DNA from: Corythoichthys intestinalis
Taxonomy: Eukaryota > Chordata > Actinopteri > Syngnathiformes > Syngnathidae
Assembly: GCF_030265065.1 (NCBI RefSeq)
Contig: NC_080410.1
Location: forward strand, 52,868,398 to 52,932,397
Direction: 5' to 3'
DNA length: 64,000 nt
Shown here piece by piece: positions 12,701 to 22,269 of this stretch. The notes beneath the pieces were generated by a model. That model had not been told where the DNA came from. It saw only the letters and a list, made by a program, of their open reading frames with translations, and ran no database searches. Both the position numbers and the translations under genes were made by a program. How positions within the stretch are numbered: position 1 is the stretch's first letter; every line of letters starts with the position of its first letter.

Positions 12701-15603
12701 GGCAAACAAAATCTAACCAGCAGCAGAATGTGACACTACGAGCACTAAGCATGCCTTCAACCTGCTAACTCGGAACCGACGGGCAATTTTAAGTGTGCAA
12801 TGAATTCATCTAATTCAGGGGTCAAAAACCCTGGTCCTCGAGTGCCACTATCCAGCTCATTTCCCACGTCTCCCTCCTTTGACACACCTGAATCAAATGA
12901 TCAGCTCATCAACAAGCTCTGCAGTAGCCTGATAACGATCATGATTATTTGATCCAGGTGTGTTGACGGAGGGAGACATGGAAAACAAGCTGGATAGTGG
13001 CACTCGAGGACCAGGGTTGCTGACCCCTGATCTAATTGATAAGCTCCAAGACCAAAAATAACATCCAAAAATCAGGCTCCTAGGACCCTACAATATAGCC
13101 GACTAATTTATTACTGATATGTCCACGAATAACGGAGGAGTAGGAGTTTTAGTTAGTGTCCTCCCCAAGAAGAGCAACAACAACTAAGCAAGCCAGTCCC
13201 CGAAAAGTCACCGGATGTTAAAGTTAGAGCATGTAAAGTCAAGTTAAAGTATGTTAAAAAGTAAATGCTTTCTTTTGTATTGATGTGTTGTTGTGTTTTT
13301 GAATACAGTTGTCAAATGACGCGGAGCTTCAACAGAACAAAAGGTTCAAAGTTTCAGTGATGTTTGTCAAACACACCAGGCTGGAATAAATCAAGTGTGT
13401 GTGTGTTCCAGATGTGACACTGAGCTTGTTCCGCCTCAGTGACTTGAATCCCTGCATGTCCGATGACTTCCGGCGACTTCTCTTTGGGTCGCGGCGTGCA
13501 GATGACAGACGGCGAAGTCTCCCTCTCCGCCTGGATTTTTCAGATATCCCGGACAAGGAGCGAGTCATCTTTCGCTGACCTCATCGGGATCACGTTGCCT
13601 CTTTTGTGGCGTTCATCCCCTTTTTCTGTATCTCGCTTTTCGGTGCCCCGCACGTGGTCGAACAAAATCATATCGAAAATCCAAGTTTGGAAGTTTCTCA
13701 GACGCAGCGGCATTAGAAAATGTGACAATGAAAAGTCAAATCATGTGAAAAACGGGTTGCCAATGGTTTACAAAGTGCGGTGGTGAAAATGACGTGATAC
13801 GTGAAGTCAACTAAAATGTTTCCACGTGTGATGAAACGACAGAAATTGCTGCTCGTTTCTCTATGCCAGGGGTTTTCAACCCAGTCCTCAAGGCACACTG
13901 TGGGTCCTGGTTTTTGTTCCAGCCGATCCAGCAGAGACAGTTGAACCAATGAGGCTTCTGCTAAAACAAGCCACACCTGACTGCAATCAACTGATTGCAC
14001 TTGTAAAACACCAGATTGGGGAAAAAGTGTTGTCATCTTGTTTGGTAAGAATGAAATCCTGCACCCACAGTGTGCCTTAGTGGAATAGGTTGGGAACCCC
14101 TGCTCTATGCTATCATGACTGAAGTACTGCTCACATCATTCCTAAGATTTTCTCCAGAAGCAACATCTGAACATGATCACAGACTCGGAGGATTGTATTA
14201 AAAACAAAAACAAAAAAATCAGAAGCAAGATCAGTCCGTGATTACAGTTGGCAAACTGCAGTTGTTGACGGACAAACGGACGGACGGACGGACGGATGGA
14301 CGGAAGGAAGGCCAGTTCTCATTAGTCAAAGTCAGATTGTAATTGCGTTCAGGCGTGAAGTGTGTCAGACAGGATGCGTACAAATGCTTTTGGATGACAG
14401 CTATAGATGACCCTGTCGATAATCATGAAGTGCTCCTGAGGGGAATTTGGGAGGAGGATATTAGAATATGATGATGGTGATGCATCTTGTATTGGCAGGA
14501 AATGTCAGCATCATCATACATACTATGAAGATTTTCAACTATACTTGAAATGTGACAAACTCATTTAAATTCCAGTCATGCGCTCTGAGCCACGTGCGGC
14601 TCCGGATCCACAGCTAACGAACGCGCGCCTTCGGTGACACCGTGCGTGCTCACAGGATCATTGACTGGCAGTCCCCCTTTACCACTGCCAATTTAGGATA
14701 CATTCTTTAAACAATATTCCATCTGCCACTGTTCAAAGGGATTTTGATGACACAAATTAAATTTCACCTGAAACAATTAAGAAAATGCAGATCTATTTGG
14801 AGGTTTTGACCATTTTGTTGCTGAAACATTTCAGACAGTTGAATGGAAACTTTTTTTTTTTTTTGTTAACAAAACGGCATGTGCTTTTATCACTTCGATT
14901 AAATTGAATAAAGAGTTTGACAAATATATGCTTTCAAAGTTTGCGTGTGCCCAACTTAATGGTTTTGTATCACTTTAGTCAAATATTGGAGTATTTGATG
15001 CTTGAAAAGTCTACAATTTCAACAACAACAACAAAAGTCTAAACCACCCATTTGAGAAGCAAATTGCAACCCTAAACGTCATTTGGTCCCTTAATTGACC
15101 GTCCTCAGACTCATCAAGTGCTTATTTGGAGACGAAACGCAAATTGTTTGAAGTATATCATACCTGTACCACTCGAGTCCTTTGTCGTAGAACCTGTCGA
15201 AGAAGTGCGGTTCTGCTCCCACGGCTCTGACGTCCGGGTGGATCCGGAGGAACTCGAGCAAGGCGCGGGTCCCTCCCTTCTTCACGCCGATGATGATGGC
15301 CTGCGGGAAGCGTTTGCTACCGGAAGCGTCGGACGCCGGCGGACGGCTGTCCTCCAGAAGGCTGCGAGGTTGCACGGCCGCCGCCGCCGCCGCCGAGGCG
15401 CTTCCGTTCTCCGCTCCGGGAAGCCGCTCGGACTCGGACTCGGACGCCGACACCGGAGACACCGGGAGGATTCGGCGCTCATCGTCAAAAGTCCTCGGAG
15501 CCAGGCAGTAGAAGGCGTAGGTGAAGATCAGGAGCGTGCTGAGGAAGGACAGCGCTTTGGCCGAGCTGACCTTGCAGACTCTGCCCACCGCACCGCATCC
15601 CAT
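935..15603 (-). CDS. hs3st3: Heparan sulfate glucosamine 3-O-sulfotransferase, HS3ST3 type (two coding exons)
   Basis: The product is a type II Golgi membrane enzyme that moves sulfate from PAPS to the 3-O position of glucosamine in heparan sulfate. Joining 15164..15603 and 935..1553 on the minus strand gives 352 residues. The junction splits an Arg codon (AG|G), with a GT donor at 15163-15162 and an AG acceptor at 1555-1554. Residues about 18-35 form the signal anchor. A Ser/Glu/Ala-rich stem follows. The sulfotransferase domain starts near residue 98 with the PAPS loop GVKKGGT (106-112) and GAEPHFFD with the catalytic Glu (131). The second PAPS motif is [13 protein letters not shown] (188-200), and the C-terminal Cys pair is in FPCLKK and PRCLGKSKG. 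The strings LMPRTLDG and DTSWSA and the end DFGWD resemble HS3ST3A1/3B1 more than HS3ST2 or HS3ST4. The exact paralogue is not settled. Known human 3-type proteins are somewhat longer, mainly in the stem. Confidence 0.9.
1554..3309. other. hs3st3 intron, 3' portion without recognised features
   Basis: Intronic sequence on the minus-strand gene. The open frames are short and carry no motif I recognise. No clear terminal repeats were found. Confidence 0.4.
3310..4250 (+). repeat. Dispersed repeat, copy A (inverted relative to 11320-12010)
   Basis: Several blocks match the reverse complement of 11320-12010: a block around 3530-3680 (ATTTTTAATTTGTCCGTTTT), poly-A/T tracts near 3750 and 3970, and the block around 4000-4100 (CTGCGATTTCTGCATC). 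The element is AT-rich with no intact gene. Its class is unknown to me, and the outer limits are approximate. Confidence 0.6.
4251..4727. other. Intronic stretch without recognised features
   Basis: AT-rich sequence up to about 4460, then a more GC-rich part. I see no coding or terminal-repeat signal. Confidence 0.35.
4736..6366 (+). mobile_element. hAT transposon with BED-finger fragment (SCAND3/ZBED5-like)
   Basis: The element has inverted ends (CAGTACTTCTCAAATA at the left, reverse complement of TTGAGAAGCACTG at the right), each with a G/C-run block (GGGGGGGCGC type). It is flanked by a perfect 8-bp duplication GGTTAAAC at 4728-4735 and 6367-6374. Around 5629-5816 it codes the piece [18 protein letters not shown], followed by RRHLKTL. 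This matches the BED zinc finger of SCAND3/ZBED5-type hAT transposases, but the second zinc-binding His seems to be replaced by Asp. At 1.63 kb it is internally deleted and cannot code a whole transposase. Confidence 0.85.
6375..7559. other. hs3st3 intron, central part
   Basis: Between 6420 and 6680 the sequence is less AT-rich than its neighbours and holds a TGATCAAAG motif (TCF/LEF-like) and an AGATAAC motif (GATA-like). This might be a regulatory island, but I have only these short motifs. The rest shows nothing recognisable beyond a short CG/TG run near 7405. Confidence 0.3.
7560..8370 (+). mobile_element. Degenerate LTR-like retroelement fragment, family copy 1
   Basis: This region matches 20262-20910 and 58130-58865 through shared blocks: GTTTGCATTACTCTAACAC, the AGATACACA block near 7880, and TGGAGTCAGTACAAAGGG near 8328. 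In the other copies a TATA-like CATAAAAGATACAC precedes a polyadenylation-like AATAAA by about 450 bp, as in an LTR. The copy is broken and old-looking. Its limits are approximate and the family is not identified. Confidence 0.5.
8371..9006. other. hs3st3 intron, no recognised feature
   Basis: Unique-looking intronic sequence. Several short open frames exist but none shows a known motif. Confidence 0.35.
9015..10490 (+). mobile_element. Non-autonomous hAT element with internal head duplication
   Basis: The ends are CAGTGTTGTTAATCTTACTG and the reverse complement of GCCGTTATTAACAACACTG. A perfect 8-bp duplication CTTTTCAC flanks it at 9007-9014 and 10491-10498. It is full of AGTAATTA/GTAACG-type terminal repeats and carries no coding capacity. 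A second left end begins at about 9552, so the first ~537 bp are a partial copy placed head-to-tail before a complete one. The core at about 9882-10247 reappears in elements with other ends (see 48532 and 40400). Confidence 0.9.
10499..10703 (+). mobile_element. Palindromic hAT-type MITE
   Basis: A 205-bp element with long inverted ends, CAGGGGTAGCC and GGATACCCCTG, and a near-palindromic interior (CCTGAATCAAATGATCAG). It is bounded by CTTTTCAC at 10491-10498 and 10704-10711. The left duplication is shared with the right duplication of the preceding hAT element. The copy at 12816-13028 belongs to the same family. Confidence 0.9.
10712..11319. other. Intronic stretch without recognised features
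   Basis: No terminal repeats or known coding motifs were found between the MITE and the next dispersed repeat. Confidence 0.35.
11320..12010 (-). repeat. Dispersed repeat, copy B (inverted relative to 3310-4250)
   Basis: This is the reverse complement of much of 3310-4250. Shared blocks include GATGCAGAAATCGCAGACAT near 11375 and AAAACGGACAAATTAAAAAT near 11825. Length differences lie mainly in the homopolymer runs. No gene is visible. The two copies could pair as a stem across about 7 kb of intron. Confidence 0.6.
12263..12735 (-). mobile_element. Solo LTR, probably Ty3/Gypsy-like
   Basis: The 473-bp unit begins TGTTACGGTCC and ends GAATGTGACA (TG...CA), with a perfect 5-bp duplication CTACG at 12258-12262 and 12736-12740. 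Read on the minus strand it has a TATATAAC promoter-like box near 12635 and an ATTAAA-like signal near 12336, which sets the orientation. No internal coding region is present, as expected after recombination between two LTRs. The perfect flanking repeat suggests a fairly recent insertion. Confidence 0.75.
12816..13028 (+). mobile_element. Palindromic hAT-type MITE, second copy
   Basis: The ends CAGGGGTCAAAAACCCTGG and GGGTTGCTGACCCCTG are flanked by a perfect 8-bp ATCTAATT at 12808-12815 and 13029-13036. The interior shares GTCTCCCTCCTTTGA and CAGGTGTGTTGA blocks with 10499-10703. Non-coding. Confidence 0.9.
13867..14102 (+). mobile_element. hAT-type MITE, second family
   Basis: A 236-bp element with ends CAGGGGTTTTCAACCC and GGTTGGGAACCCCTG and a perfect duplication CTCTATGC at 13859-13866 and 14103-14110. 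The interior block TTGAACCAATGAGGCTTCTG recurs at 57889-58121. Non-coding. Confidence 0.9.
14111..15163. other. hs3st3 intron, 5' end, with GGAC microsatellite
   Basis: A GGAC/GGAA microsatellite occupies about 14270-14312. The rest is AT-rich and I see nothing coding. The exon 1 donor lies at its right edge. Confidence 0.4.
15164..15603 (-). CDS. hs3st3: hs3st3 coding exon 1 (anchor, stem, PAPS loop)
   Basis: The exon starts at the ATG at 15603-15601 ([10 protein letters not shown]) and ends at WY plus two bases of an Arg codon before a GTATGA donor. A hydrophobic segment at residues 18-35 is followed by a low-complexity stem containing an Ala run coded by GCC/GCG repeats. It carries GVKKGGT and [15 protein letters not shown]. 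The frame continues past the donor but with unrelated sequence. Confidence 0.92.
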
Positions 15604-15867
15604 GAGTGGACCTCCTGCATGCGCGGCATGGACATTCTATATGCGCTCTTCTCACATCGGGCGCGTAAACGTGCGCTTTTTGACTTGTTGCGTAAAGACG
15701 GGTGGGGCGGGGCGGCTGCCTTGCACACAAACAAACATCGACCTCCTCACCTCACCTCACCTCACCTCACCTCACCTCACCTCACTTTCTCCTCTTTTGG
15801 CGCAAGTCAACCGTCTTCAGCGGGCTGCTGTTTGAGACATGCAGTCTCCACCTTCCCTCATCTTAAA
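15604..15867 (-). promoter_or_regulatory. Upstream region of hs3st3
   Basis: This is the sequence immediately 5' of the sulfotransferase ATG up to the first upstream transposon. It includes a CpG-containing, GC-rich part and a CTCAC pentanucleotide repeat. The start site of transcription cannot be read directly, so calling it 5' UTR plus core promoter is inference. Confidence 0.4.
15748..15786 (+). repeat. CTCAC pentanucleotide repeat
   Basis: About seven to eight CTCAC units lie some 145-185 bp upstream of the hs3st3 start codon on the opposite strand (GTGAG in the sense of the gene). GTGAG repeats resemble 5' splice sites if transcribed. Confidence 0.85.
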
Positions 15868-15945
15868 CAGTGGTGGATGAAGTACTCGTTCAAGTAAAAG
15901 TACAGATACAGGGGCAAAAATGGCAAAAGGTGGGAGAGTCTGTCC

Positions 15946-16621
15946 TATGGACAGACTCTCCCACCTCAGCTGTAGATCTCTGCAGTTCATCCAGAGTGAT
16001 CATGGGCCTCTTGGCTGCATCTCTGATCAGTTTTCTCCTTGTTTGAGAAGAAAGTTTGGAAGGACGGCCAGGTCTTGGTAGATTTGCAGTGGTCTGATGC
16101 TCCTTCTATTTCAATATGATGGCTTGCACAGTGCTCCTTGAGATGTTTAAAGCTTGGGAAATCCAAATCCGGCTTTAAACTTCTCCACAACAGTATCTCG
16201 GACCTGCCTGGTGTGTTCCTTGGTTTTCATAATGCTCTCTGCACTTTAAACAGAACCCTGAGACTATCACAGAGCAGGTGCATTTATACGGAGACTTGAT
16301 TACACACAGGTGGATTCTATTTATCATCATCGGTCATTTAGGACAACATTGGATCATTCAGAGATCCTCACTGAACTTCTGGAGTGAGTTTGCTGCACTG
16401 AAAGTAAAGGGGCCGAATAATATTGCACGCCCCACTTTTCAGTTTTTTATTTGTTAAAAAAGTTGAAATTATCCAATAAATGTTGTTCCACTTCACGATT
16501 GTGTCCCACTTGTTGTTGATTCTTGACAAAAAAATGACATTTCATATCTTTATGTTTGAAGCCTGAAATGTGGCGAAAGGTTGCAAGGTTCAAGGGAGCC
16601 GAATACTTTTGCAAGGCACTG
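15946..16621 (-). mobile_element. Tc1/mariner fragment, N-terminal part of transposase
   Basis: On the minus strand the terminal repeat CAGTGCCTTGCAAAAGTATT begins at 16621, next to a TA. About 430 bp later a frame codes ALNISRSTVQAIILK and LPRPGRPSKLSSQTRRKL, the helix-turn-helix and GRP linker of a Tc1 transposase. One frame interruption lies early, at the start of the recognition region. The rest of the transposase and the other terminal repeat are missing. The break at about 15946 coincides with an 18-bp inverted duplication. Confidence 0.8.
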
Positions 16622-16649
16622 TATTTACAAGTCTTGATAAATAATCAGT

Positions 16650-17242
16650 CCGGAAGCTGAAGCTAGTACAGAATGCCGCTGCCAGAGTCCTTACAAATAC
16701 AAGGAAACTGGACCACATTATGCCGGTTTTGAAGTGGTTACGCTGGCTTCCAGTGAGTCAAAGGATAGACTATAAAATACTACAAAACACTGGCCTTGGA
16801 CCAAAATACATGATTGATTTGTTGGATCCCTATGAAGCATCTAGACCGGTCTGTTCCAAAAACAAGAACCAAGCAGGGGGAGGCAGCATTTAGTTATTAT
16901 GCTCCTCATCTCTGGAACAAATGACCTGAAGGTCTGAAGTGTGCTATAACGGTTAACTCCTTTAAATCAGGGCTAAAAACACTTTTGTTGATCACAGCAT
17001 ATGCATCATTGTCTACATATTTTAAACTTCAAGCTATTTGCTTCTTATTCCTTTTCTGCTCAATTTGCCCAATTTCTGGTTTCAATTGAAAGCAATTTTT
17101 ACGTATAACTTTGTTTCCTGTTTCGATTGCCTTTGTTTTAACGTTCTTTTGATTGAATGGGATTTGTACGTCCTTCAAGTGATGTAAAGCACTTTGAAAT
17201 GCCTTGTGTTGAATTGTGCTATACAAATAAATTTGCCTTGCC
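16650..17242 (+). mobile_element. L2-clade LINE, 5'-truncated copy
   Basis: The region codes pieces of the reverse transcriptase C-terminus (VQNAAARVLTNTRKLDHIMP, then LKWLRWLPVSQRIDYKIL). A 3' UTR follows, ending in the L2-type tail ATAAATTTGCCTTGCC. Truncation at the 5' end is usual for LINE insertion. The reading frame is interrupted at least once. Confidence 0.8.
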
Positions 17243-17846
17243 TAAAAGTACTTGCTTTAAAATTGACTTCACAAGTAAAAGTATTTTCTCCTGATTTTTT
17301 TGTTGTTAGTCAATATCTTTTTTCACCTGCCTAATCTTGCTTGTACTCATCTTGCTCCCTCTATCTAGCGCGTCATAACGGTATACTTGCACGGAACGTA
17401 TCGATTGCACGATACGAATGAGAGAAAAACAAACAAACAAATGTAACGTTTAACGCAGGCGACGATTTGAAAAGTATGGAGTAAAAAGTACAGATAGCCT
17501 ACCTGCTGTAAAATATAGGGGAGTCAAAATAAAAAGTACCACTTTGTACTCAAGTCAAGTACAGATACACAAAATGTACTTCAGTACTGTACAAAGTACT
17601 TTTTCCTGACATTCCCACAACTGATCTTAAGCACACCCAGAAGTAAAAAAGGTATTTGCACGCTACTTCAGTATTAATCGACTCATGCGTTGAAACATTA
17701 TCAAAAGGCATTCCATTCAAAAGAGTCCACGATTGCTGCATCATCAAAAATCAGTTTGGCGGGATTTGCCACAGCATCGTGAACACCGACGACGTATCAA
17801 AAGGGAGAAATTCCGGCAGGAGGAATAGGAGTCGGTGGAAACATTC

Positions 17847-18176
17847 AATCATTCATTTTCCATGCCGCTTTTCCTCACGAGGGTCGCGGAGGTGCTGGAG
17901 CCTATCCCAGCTAACTACGGGCAGAAGGCAACCCTGAACTGGTTGCCAGCCAATCGCAGGGCACAAGGAGACATACAACCATTCACGCACACACTCATAC
18001 CTAAGGACAATTTGGAGTTTAGATGCATGTTTTTGGGATGTGGGAGGAAACCGGAGTTCCCGGAGGAAACCCACGCAGGCACGCGGAGAACATGCAAACT
18101 CCACACAGGGATAGAACCCTTGATCTCAGAACTGTGAGGCAGACACACTGCTAACCACTCAGCCACCGTGCCGCCT
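17847..18176 (-). mobile_element. tRNA-derived SINE
   Basis: On the minus strand the unit starts GGCGGCACGGTGGCTGAGTG with an A-box-like TGGCTGAGTGG, and a B-box-like GGTTCTATCCC follows. The body contains the usual fish block with CATGCAAACTCC in reverse. It ends at GGCATGGAAAATGAATGA. Two other partial copies lie at 23907 and 63570. Confidence 0.8.
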
Positions 18177-18913
18177 CGGTGGAAACAGCGTAGTCCATAC
18201 CCCGTGACTTTATTGTCAAAATACCGCATTGAAAGTGTGTCGCTCGGTCGGACGGAAATTTAAACAGCCTTATTGTTGGCGTTCCTACTCAAGCCGTATT
18301 AATTCTAGTTCCCGTAACGACGACGGAATCGCAACAACTGAAACGCCACAGGAATGAAAGCGCACGCTCCCTTCTCACGGGTTACTTCCGACGACGGACT
18401 CTGGAAAAAGGTGGTACATTTCAACTGAAACCAAAAAAAAAAAAAAAAAGCCTGCTAGAAAATGGACAAAGTGAAGCATCAAAACAAGCTCACTTCTTTA
18501 AATAATAAAATAAATATAAAAGAAATAATACGATAATAATAAAATCTTTTTTAAATCAAAAAAAAAAAAAAAAAAAAGACAAGCCCCGGCCCCACACAAA
18601 AGGTCTCCGCGGACGTGGAAATATAGGATAATGATATGTTCGTTAATCCATTCCGGCATGCACAGCTCTGTCTCGGCCGGTGCCCGAAGGAGGCCGGCGC
18701 AGAGTGTTTTGCGCTCATCATGTCTTTTATTTGTCCCCCCGGTTGCGCTAACGTCTCTGTTTCGGGTTCTACTAACGACTCGGGGTCCGGTCATTTACAC
18801 AAGCGGATAAATAAAAAACATTCTTCCATATCAACGATCTGGCCCGCAGGCGTTCCTTTCGACCCACCCCGGGCAGGCGCACTTGGTGCCACGCTTCTAC
18901 ATGTGTCAGCTAT
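18177..18913. other. Intergenic, no recognised feature
   Basis: Two A-runs (about 18430 and 18560) and AT-rich sequence. No coding motif or terminal repeat was identified. Confidence 0.35.
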
Positions 18914-19150
18914 TAGAGGTGTGCATCGGTACCGCCCTCACGATTCGATTCGATTCAGAGGGTCACGATTCGATTCGGTTCAATTCGGCAATGCTTCGTG
19001 ATGCATTAAAGCCTGGGATGCATTAAAATGGTAAACCATTTTTTTTTTTTGTGTGTGTGAATCATGAGGCAACACAAGCGGTCAGACATTAAACTACTTT
19101 TTATTGGCTCTTGTGTCACTCCTAGTTGAAGTCAAATGAAAATACTTTCA
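18914..19150 (+). mobile_element. hAT-like element, truncated left part
   Basis: It begins TAGAGGTGTGCATCGGTACC followed by repeated CGATTCGATT blocks, then the interior block GAATCATGAGGCAACACAAG. This is the same as in 37555-38374. No matching right end is present, so it is truncated at about 19150. Confidence 0.7.
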
Positions 19151-20260
19151 GATATATATATTAAGTAAGTAAGTATGCAGAAGATGAGAAAGGATGAGCA
19201 AAATACAGGGGTGGCTGAAATTTGGACAGGCGAGACGGCAGGGAGGAAGGACTTCACGGGTCACGACACCCATTAGACTAAACGTCTGTCGAGAGGTAAG
19301 AAAAAGCACGTGGAACGAATGACGTTTCGTTTGGAATTGTCTCCATCTCCCTCCCTCCGAAACACCCTGTGATAAGCCCAAGATAAAAGGTAGTTTTGAT
19401 TTCCCTTTTCTCATCTAAGGAATCAGGCTGACCCAAAGCCCGTGTTCCTTGGGTCAACCATCACGTTTTAACGGCAATAGACGAGCGTTTGTACGAGCAG
19501 CGTACAGCCCTAAACGAATCCGACGTCTTATTGTCGTCAACGAGTTGAGAATATTGAAAAGTTATCTGGGGTTTTACTCTTGTGAGGTGACCAAACGCAT
19601 CCACAGTAAGAGGTAGAGTCACAGTGGAATACAAGAACTTTCTTATTCTACGATTTGATTTTTCTTCAAGCATGTATTGCCCTGACAAAGAGAGAGAGAC
19701 TAAAAACTACTTGAATCTCTTCCAGTGATCCTTAGCGAGGATCCCGTGCCTTATTCTTCATGACACCCAGTGTTTTCACAGACGGTGCACATGAATCTGT
19801 CAGTCTCACATCTGGTTGAATTTAGTATTTTTGTCCGCTAGCTCCTCCAGACCAGACCGGGACCCCGAGGACGGTGAGGAGTCTGCGTGCCGGCTGCGTG
19901 TGCCGCACGGCGACTCTAAAGTGGAACCACAACAACAGTGGCGCGGTAGTATAAACGAGGGGCTCCCGGGCAAAATTAGGATAAGACCGTTTTAGGAGCC
20001 GCATCTGCTCTTTCATCGACACCAGACTTGAATGTCAAACACTTGGTGAACCTGACACGCTTCCCCATTTATATTTCATTGGAGAGCTCCTTGGTAGATT
20101 TTGACAGCTTTGGTAAGCATATCATCATACATTCTCGGCATAAGCATGAGAAGCTTCTGGTAGAATTTGCAATCTTCAAAGCAAGTTTCACATACTATGT
20201 TAATAACACTCATCCGTATGTGTTGAAGGAGATCGACGGTACCGACGAGAAAATGTACTA
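19151..20260. other. Intergenic, no recognised feature
   Basis: Mixed-composition sequence between two transposon remnants. Open frames are short and unrecognised. Confidence 0.35.
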
Positions 20261-20261
20261 A

Positions 20262-20910
20262 CTGTTTGCATTACTCTAACTCACTGAATATAATCAATCA
20301 GGGAATAGTACCGTTCCTTGTATTTACGGTTTGTATTACTCTAACGCACCCGATATAAAATAAATAGCACTTCTACCATAGCTTTAGGAAAACAAGCAGA
20401 ATATAGGGCATAAAAGATACACAGCGCCTTCTTATCACTGAAGCCCAATGTGCACGTCATGAGCAAGACTGACCCACAAACTCTGGCAATCAGTTTTCCC
20501 GGACAGTCCACAACATATGGCGGGGACGGTCTCTTGAGAACCTTTTGTTGACATGTGATATGGTGACCTTGGAAGGAGTTTGCCTCCTTGCCAGAGTCTA
20601 AAGGTTAGGGTTAAAACCGCAAGGCGTAAACCTTGCGGTTTTGATCTCTGTCGACCTGGATACATTGTCAAATTGTTCTCGGTGAGCCTTATTTAAACCT
20701 TTCAAAATGGGGTCACTACAAAGGGTTAAGACTAAGGTGAACGCGCGGAGTTTGCCCTTCTGGCCGGATTGCCTGAATCCCGCCGGCCCGGGTCGTCGGA
20801 GCTGCGGCGGCCGGCGTGGGTCCGGCGGTTCGGCTGGCGCCATTCCGGCAGTTAGGGTTAGGTCAGATTCCTTCAATCTGAAAGAGATTGTTCCAAAAAC
20901 GTTGACACTG
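20262..20910 (+). mobile_element. Degenerate LTR-like retroelement fragment, family copy 2
   Basis: The copy contains the TATA-like CATAAAAGATACAC near 20408, a long middle part, and the shared block GATCTCTGTCGACCTG. Then follow a polyadenylation-like region near 20660 and TCAAAATGGGGTCACTACAA. It is homologous to copies at 7560 and 58130. Broken. The family is not identified. Confidence 0.5.
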
Positions 20911-21936
20911 CTCTAAAATATATACAGTGCCCTCCATAATTATTGGCACCCCTGGTTAAGATGTGATCTTTAGCTTCTAATATTTTGATTTTTTTTCCAA
21001 ATAATATGGGACCTTAATGGAAAAAAAGAGAAAATTCAACCTTCAATACAACTGCATTTATTCAATGGGGGAAAAATCCCACATAAAGAAATAATTATTT
21101 GACATCAAATAATGTGTGTCACAATTATTAGCACCCCTGATGTTAATACTTTGTAGTTTGTACAACCCCTTTTGCCAACAAAACAAGGTCTGGGGACTGA
21201 GACAGGACATTTTAAATCAAAATCTGTTGCCCGAAAGCTGAAGATGGGTCGTCACCAGTGTTGTTAATCTTACTGAAAAAAAGTCATTAATTATAGTTAC
21301 AAATTACTTCTCCCAAAAAGTAATTGCGTTAGTAACTCAATTACCTGAATGTAAGAGTAATTAGTTACTTGGCAAAATAATTGGTGATAATTACTTTTTT
21401 TTTTTTTTTTCCCTCAAAAAAAAAAAAAAAAACATTGTCCACACTATGTGAAGTTTTTTGGTACAATTGGCCCGAGCCCAATTCTTTACCCTAATTTACT
21501 CTTTACCCTGGATCAACTGTTAAAAGTTGTTAGAATTGCTCCCATTATTGCGTGAGTTCCCTTCTCTCTACTTTCGACATATGAAAGTTTTAAAACGGTT
21601 TCATCATTTAAAGATAGATTCAAGTCAAGACTTTGCCGATTTAGAAGTATTTTATATAAAAAGTTACTTAGATTCGCTAGGAAGGTTCTCTACAACAGAG
21701 CCGTCCTAAAAAGTCTACTACTTCAAGATGGCGGCTGTCTACTAACGCATTTAGTGCCATGTCTGTCATTTTGCATCTAGTTATATCTATAGACCCTACC
21801 CACGTGGCGTCACATTTCCGCTCTCCTGAATGGTACCGCCCAATTGTCCGTCAAAACATCGTGTTAACCTGTTACGGCTACGTACATTCCTCCTATTTAC
21901 GGCGTGTTTTTCTGCTCCTTAACATTAATAATCAAA

Positions 21937-22115
21937 ATGGTGAAGGCGTGTGTGGCTGTTGGTTGCACTAACAGAGAAGATGGAAGGAGAGACTTGAAGT
22001 TTTACCGTATTCCGAGGGATCCAAAGAGGAGAGCGAAATGGACGGCTGCAATTCGACGTGAAAACTGGGCACCAAAAAAATCACCACAGACTATGTAGTA
22101 GTCATTTTATATCCG
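21937..22115 (+). pseudogene. THAP-domain exon of the ISL2EU-like transposase
   Basis: The frame reads MVKACVAVGCTNREDGRR, then LKFYRIPRDPKRRAKW and AAIRRENW. This matches the C2CH THAP zinc-binding DNA domain (Cys5, Cys10). The second ligand pair, CSSHF, lies at about 22094 in another frame. The shift falls in the run of A at 22074-22080. The exon would end at a GTAAG donor after 22115. The rest of the transposase is missing. Confidence 0.7.
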
Positions 22116-22269
22116 GTAAGATGCATTTAAGATATACAAATAACCACAATTAAGATCATTGCTAGGCTTATCGCCGACAACATACACGTATGTATGTAGT
22201 GAGAGTGCTATCGCTAAACCATATAAACATTAAAAGCCGTAACTCCATTGACAAACGACATGAAATACA

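Larger units (their letters stand above)
15868..17623 (+). mobile_element. hAT element hosting a Tc1 and an L2 fragment
   Basis: The outer ends CAGTGGTGGATGAAGTACT and the reverse complement of CTGACATTCCCACAACTG share CAGT(G/T)GTGG and an AGTACT block. The 8-bp flanks are ATCTTAAA (15860-15867) and ATCTTAAG (17624-17631), one mismatch. Outer-element sequence rich in AAAAGTAC remains at both edges. The middle is occupied by a Tc1 fragment and an L2 fragment, so this insertion is the oldest of the three. Confidence 0.75.

Noticed and set aside
15118-15897. A 259-codon plus-strand frame opposite hs3st3 exon 1.
   Set aside because: Shadow of the GC-rich exon and the CTCAC repeat, without any motif.
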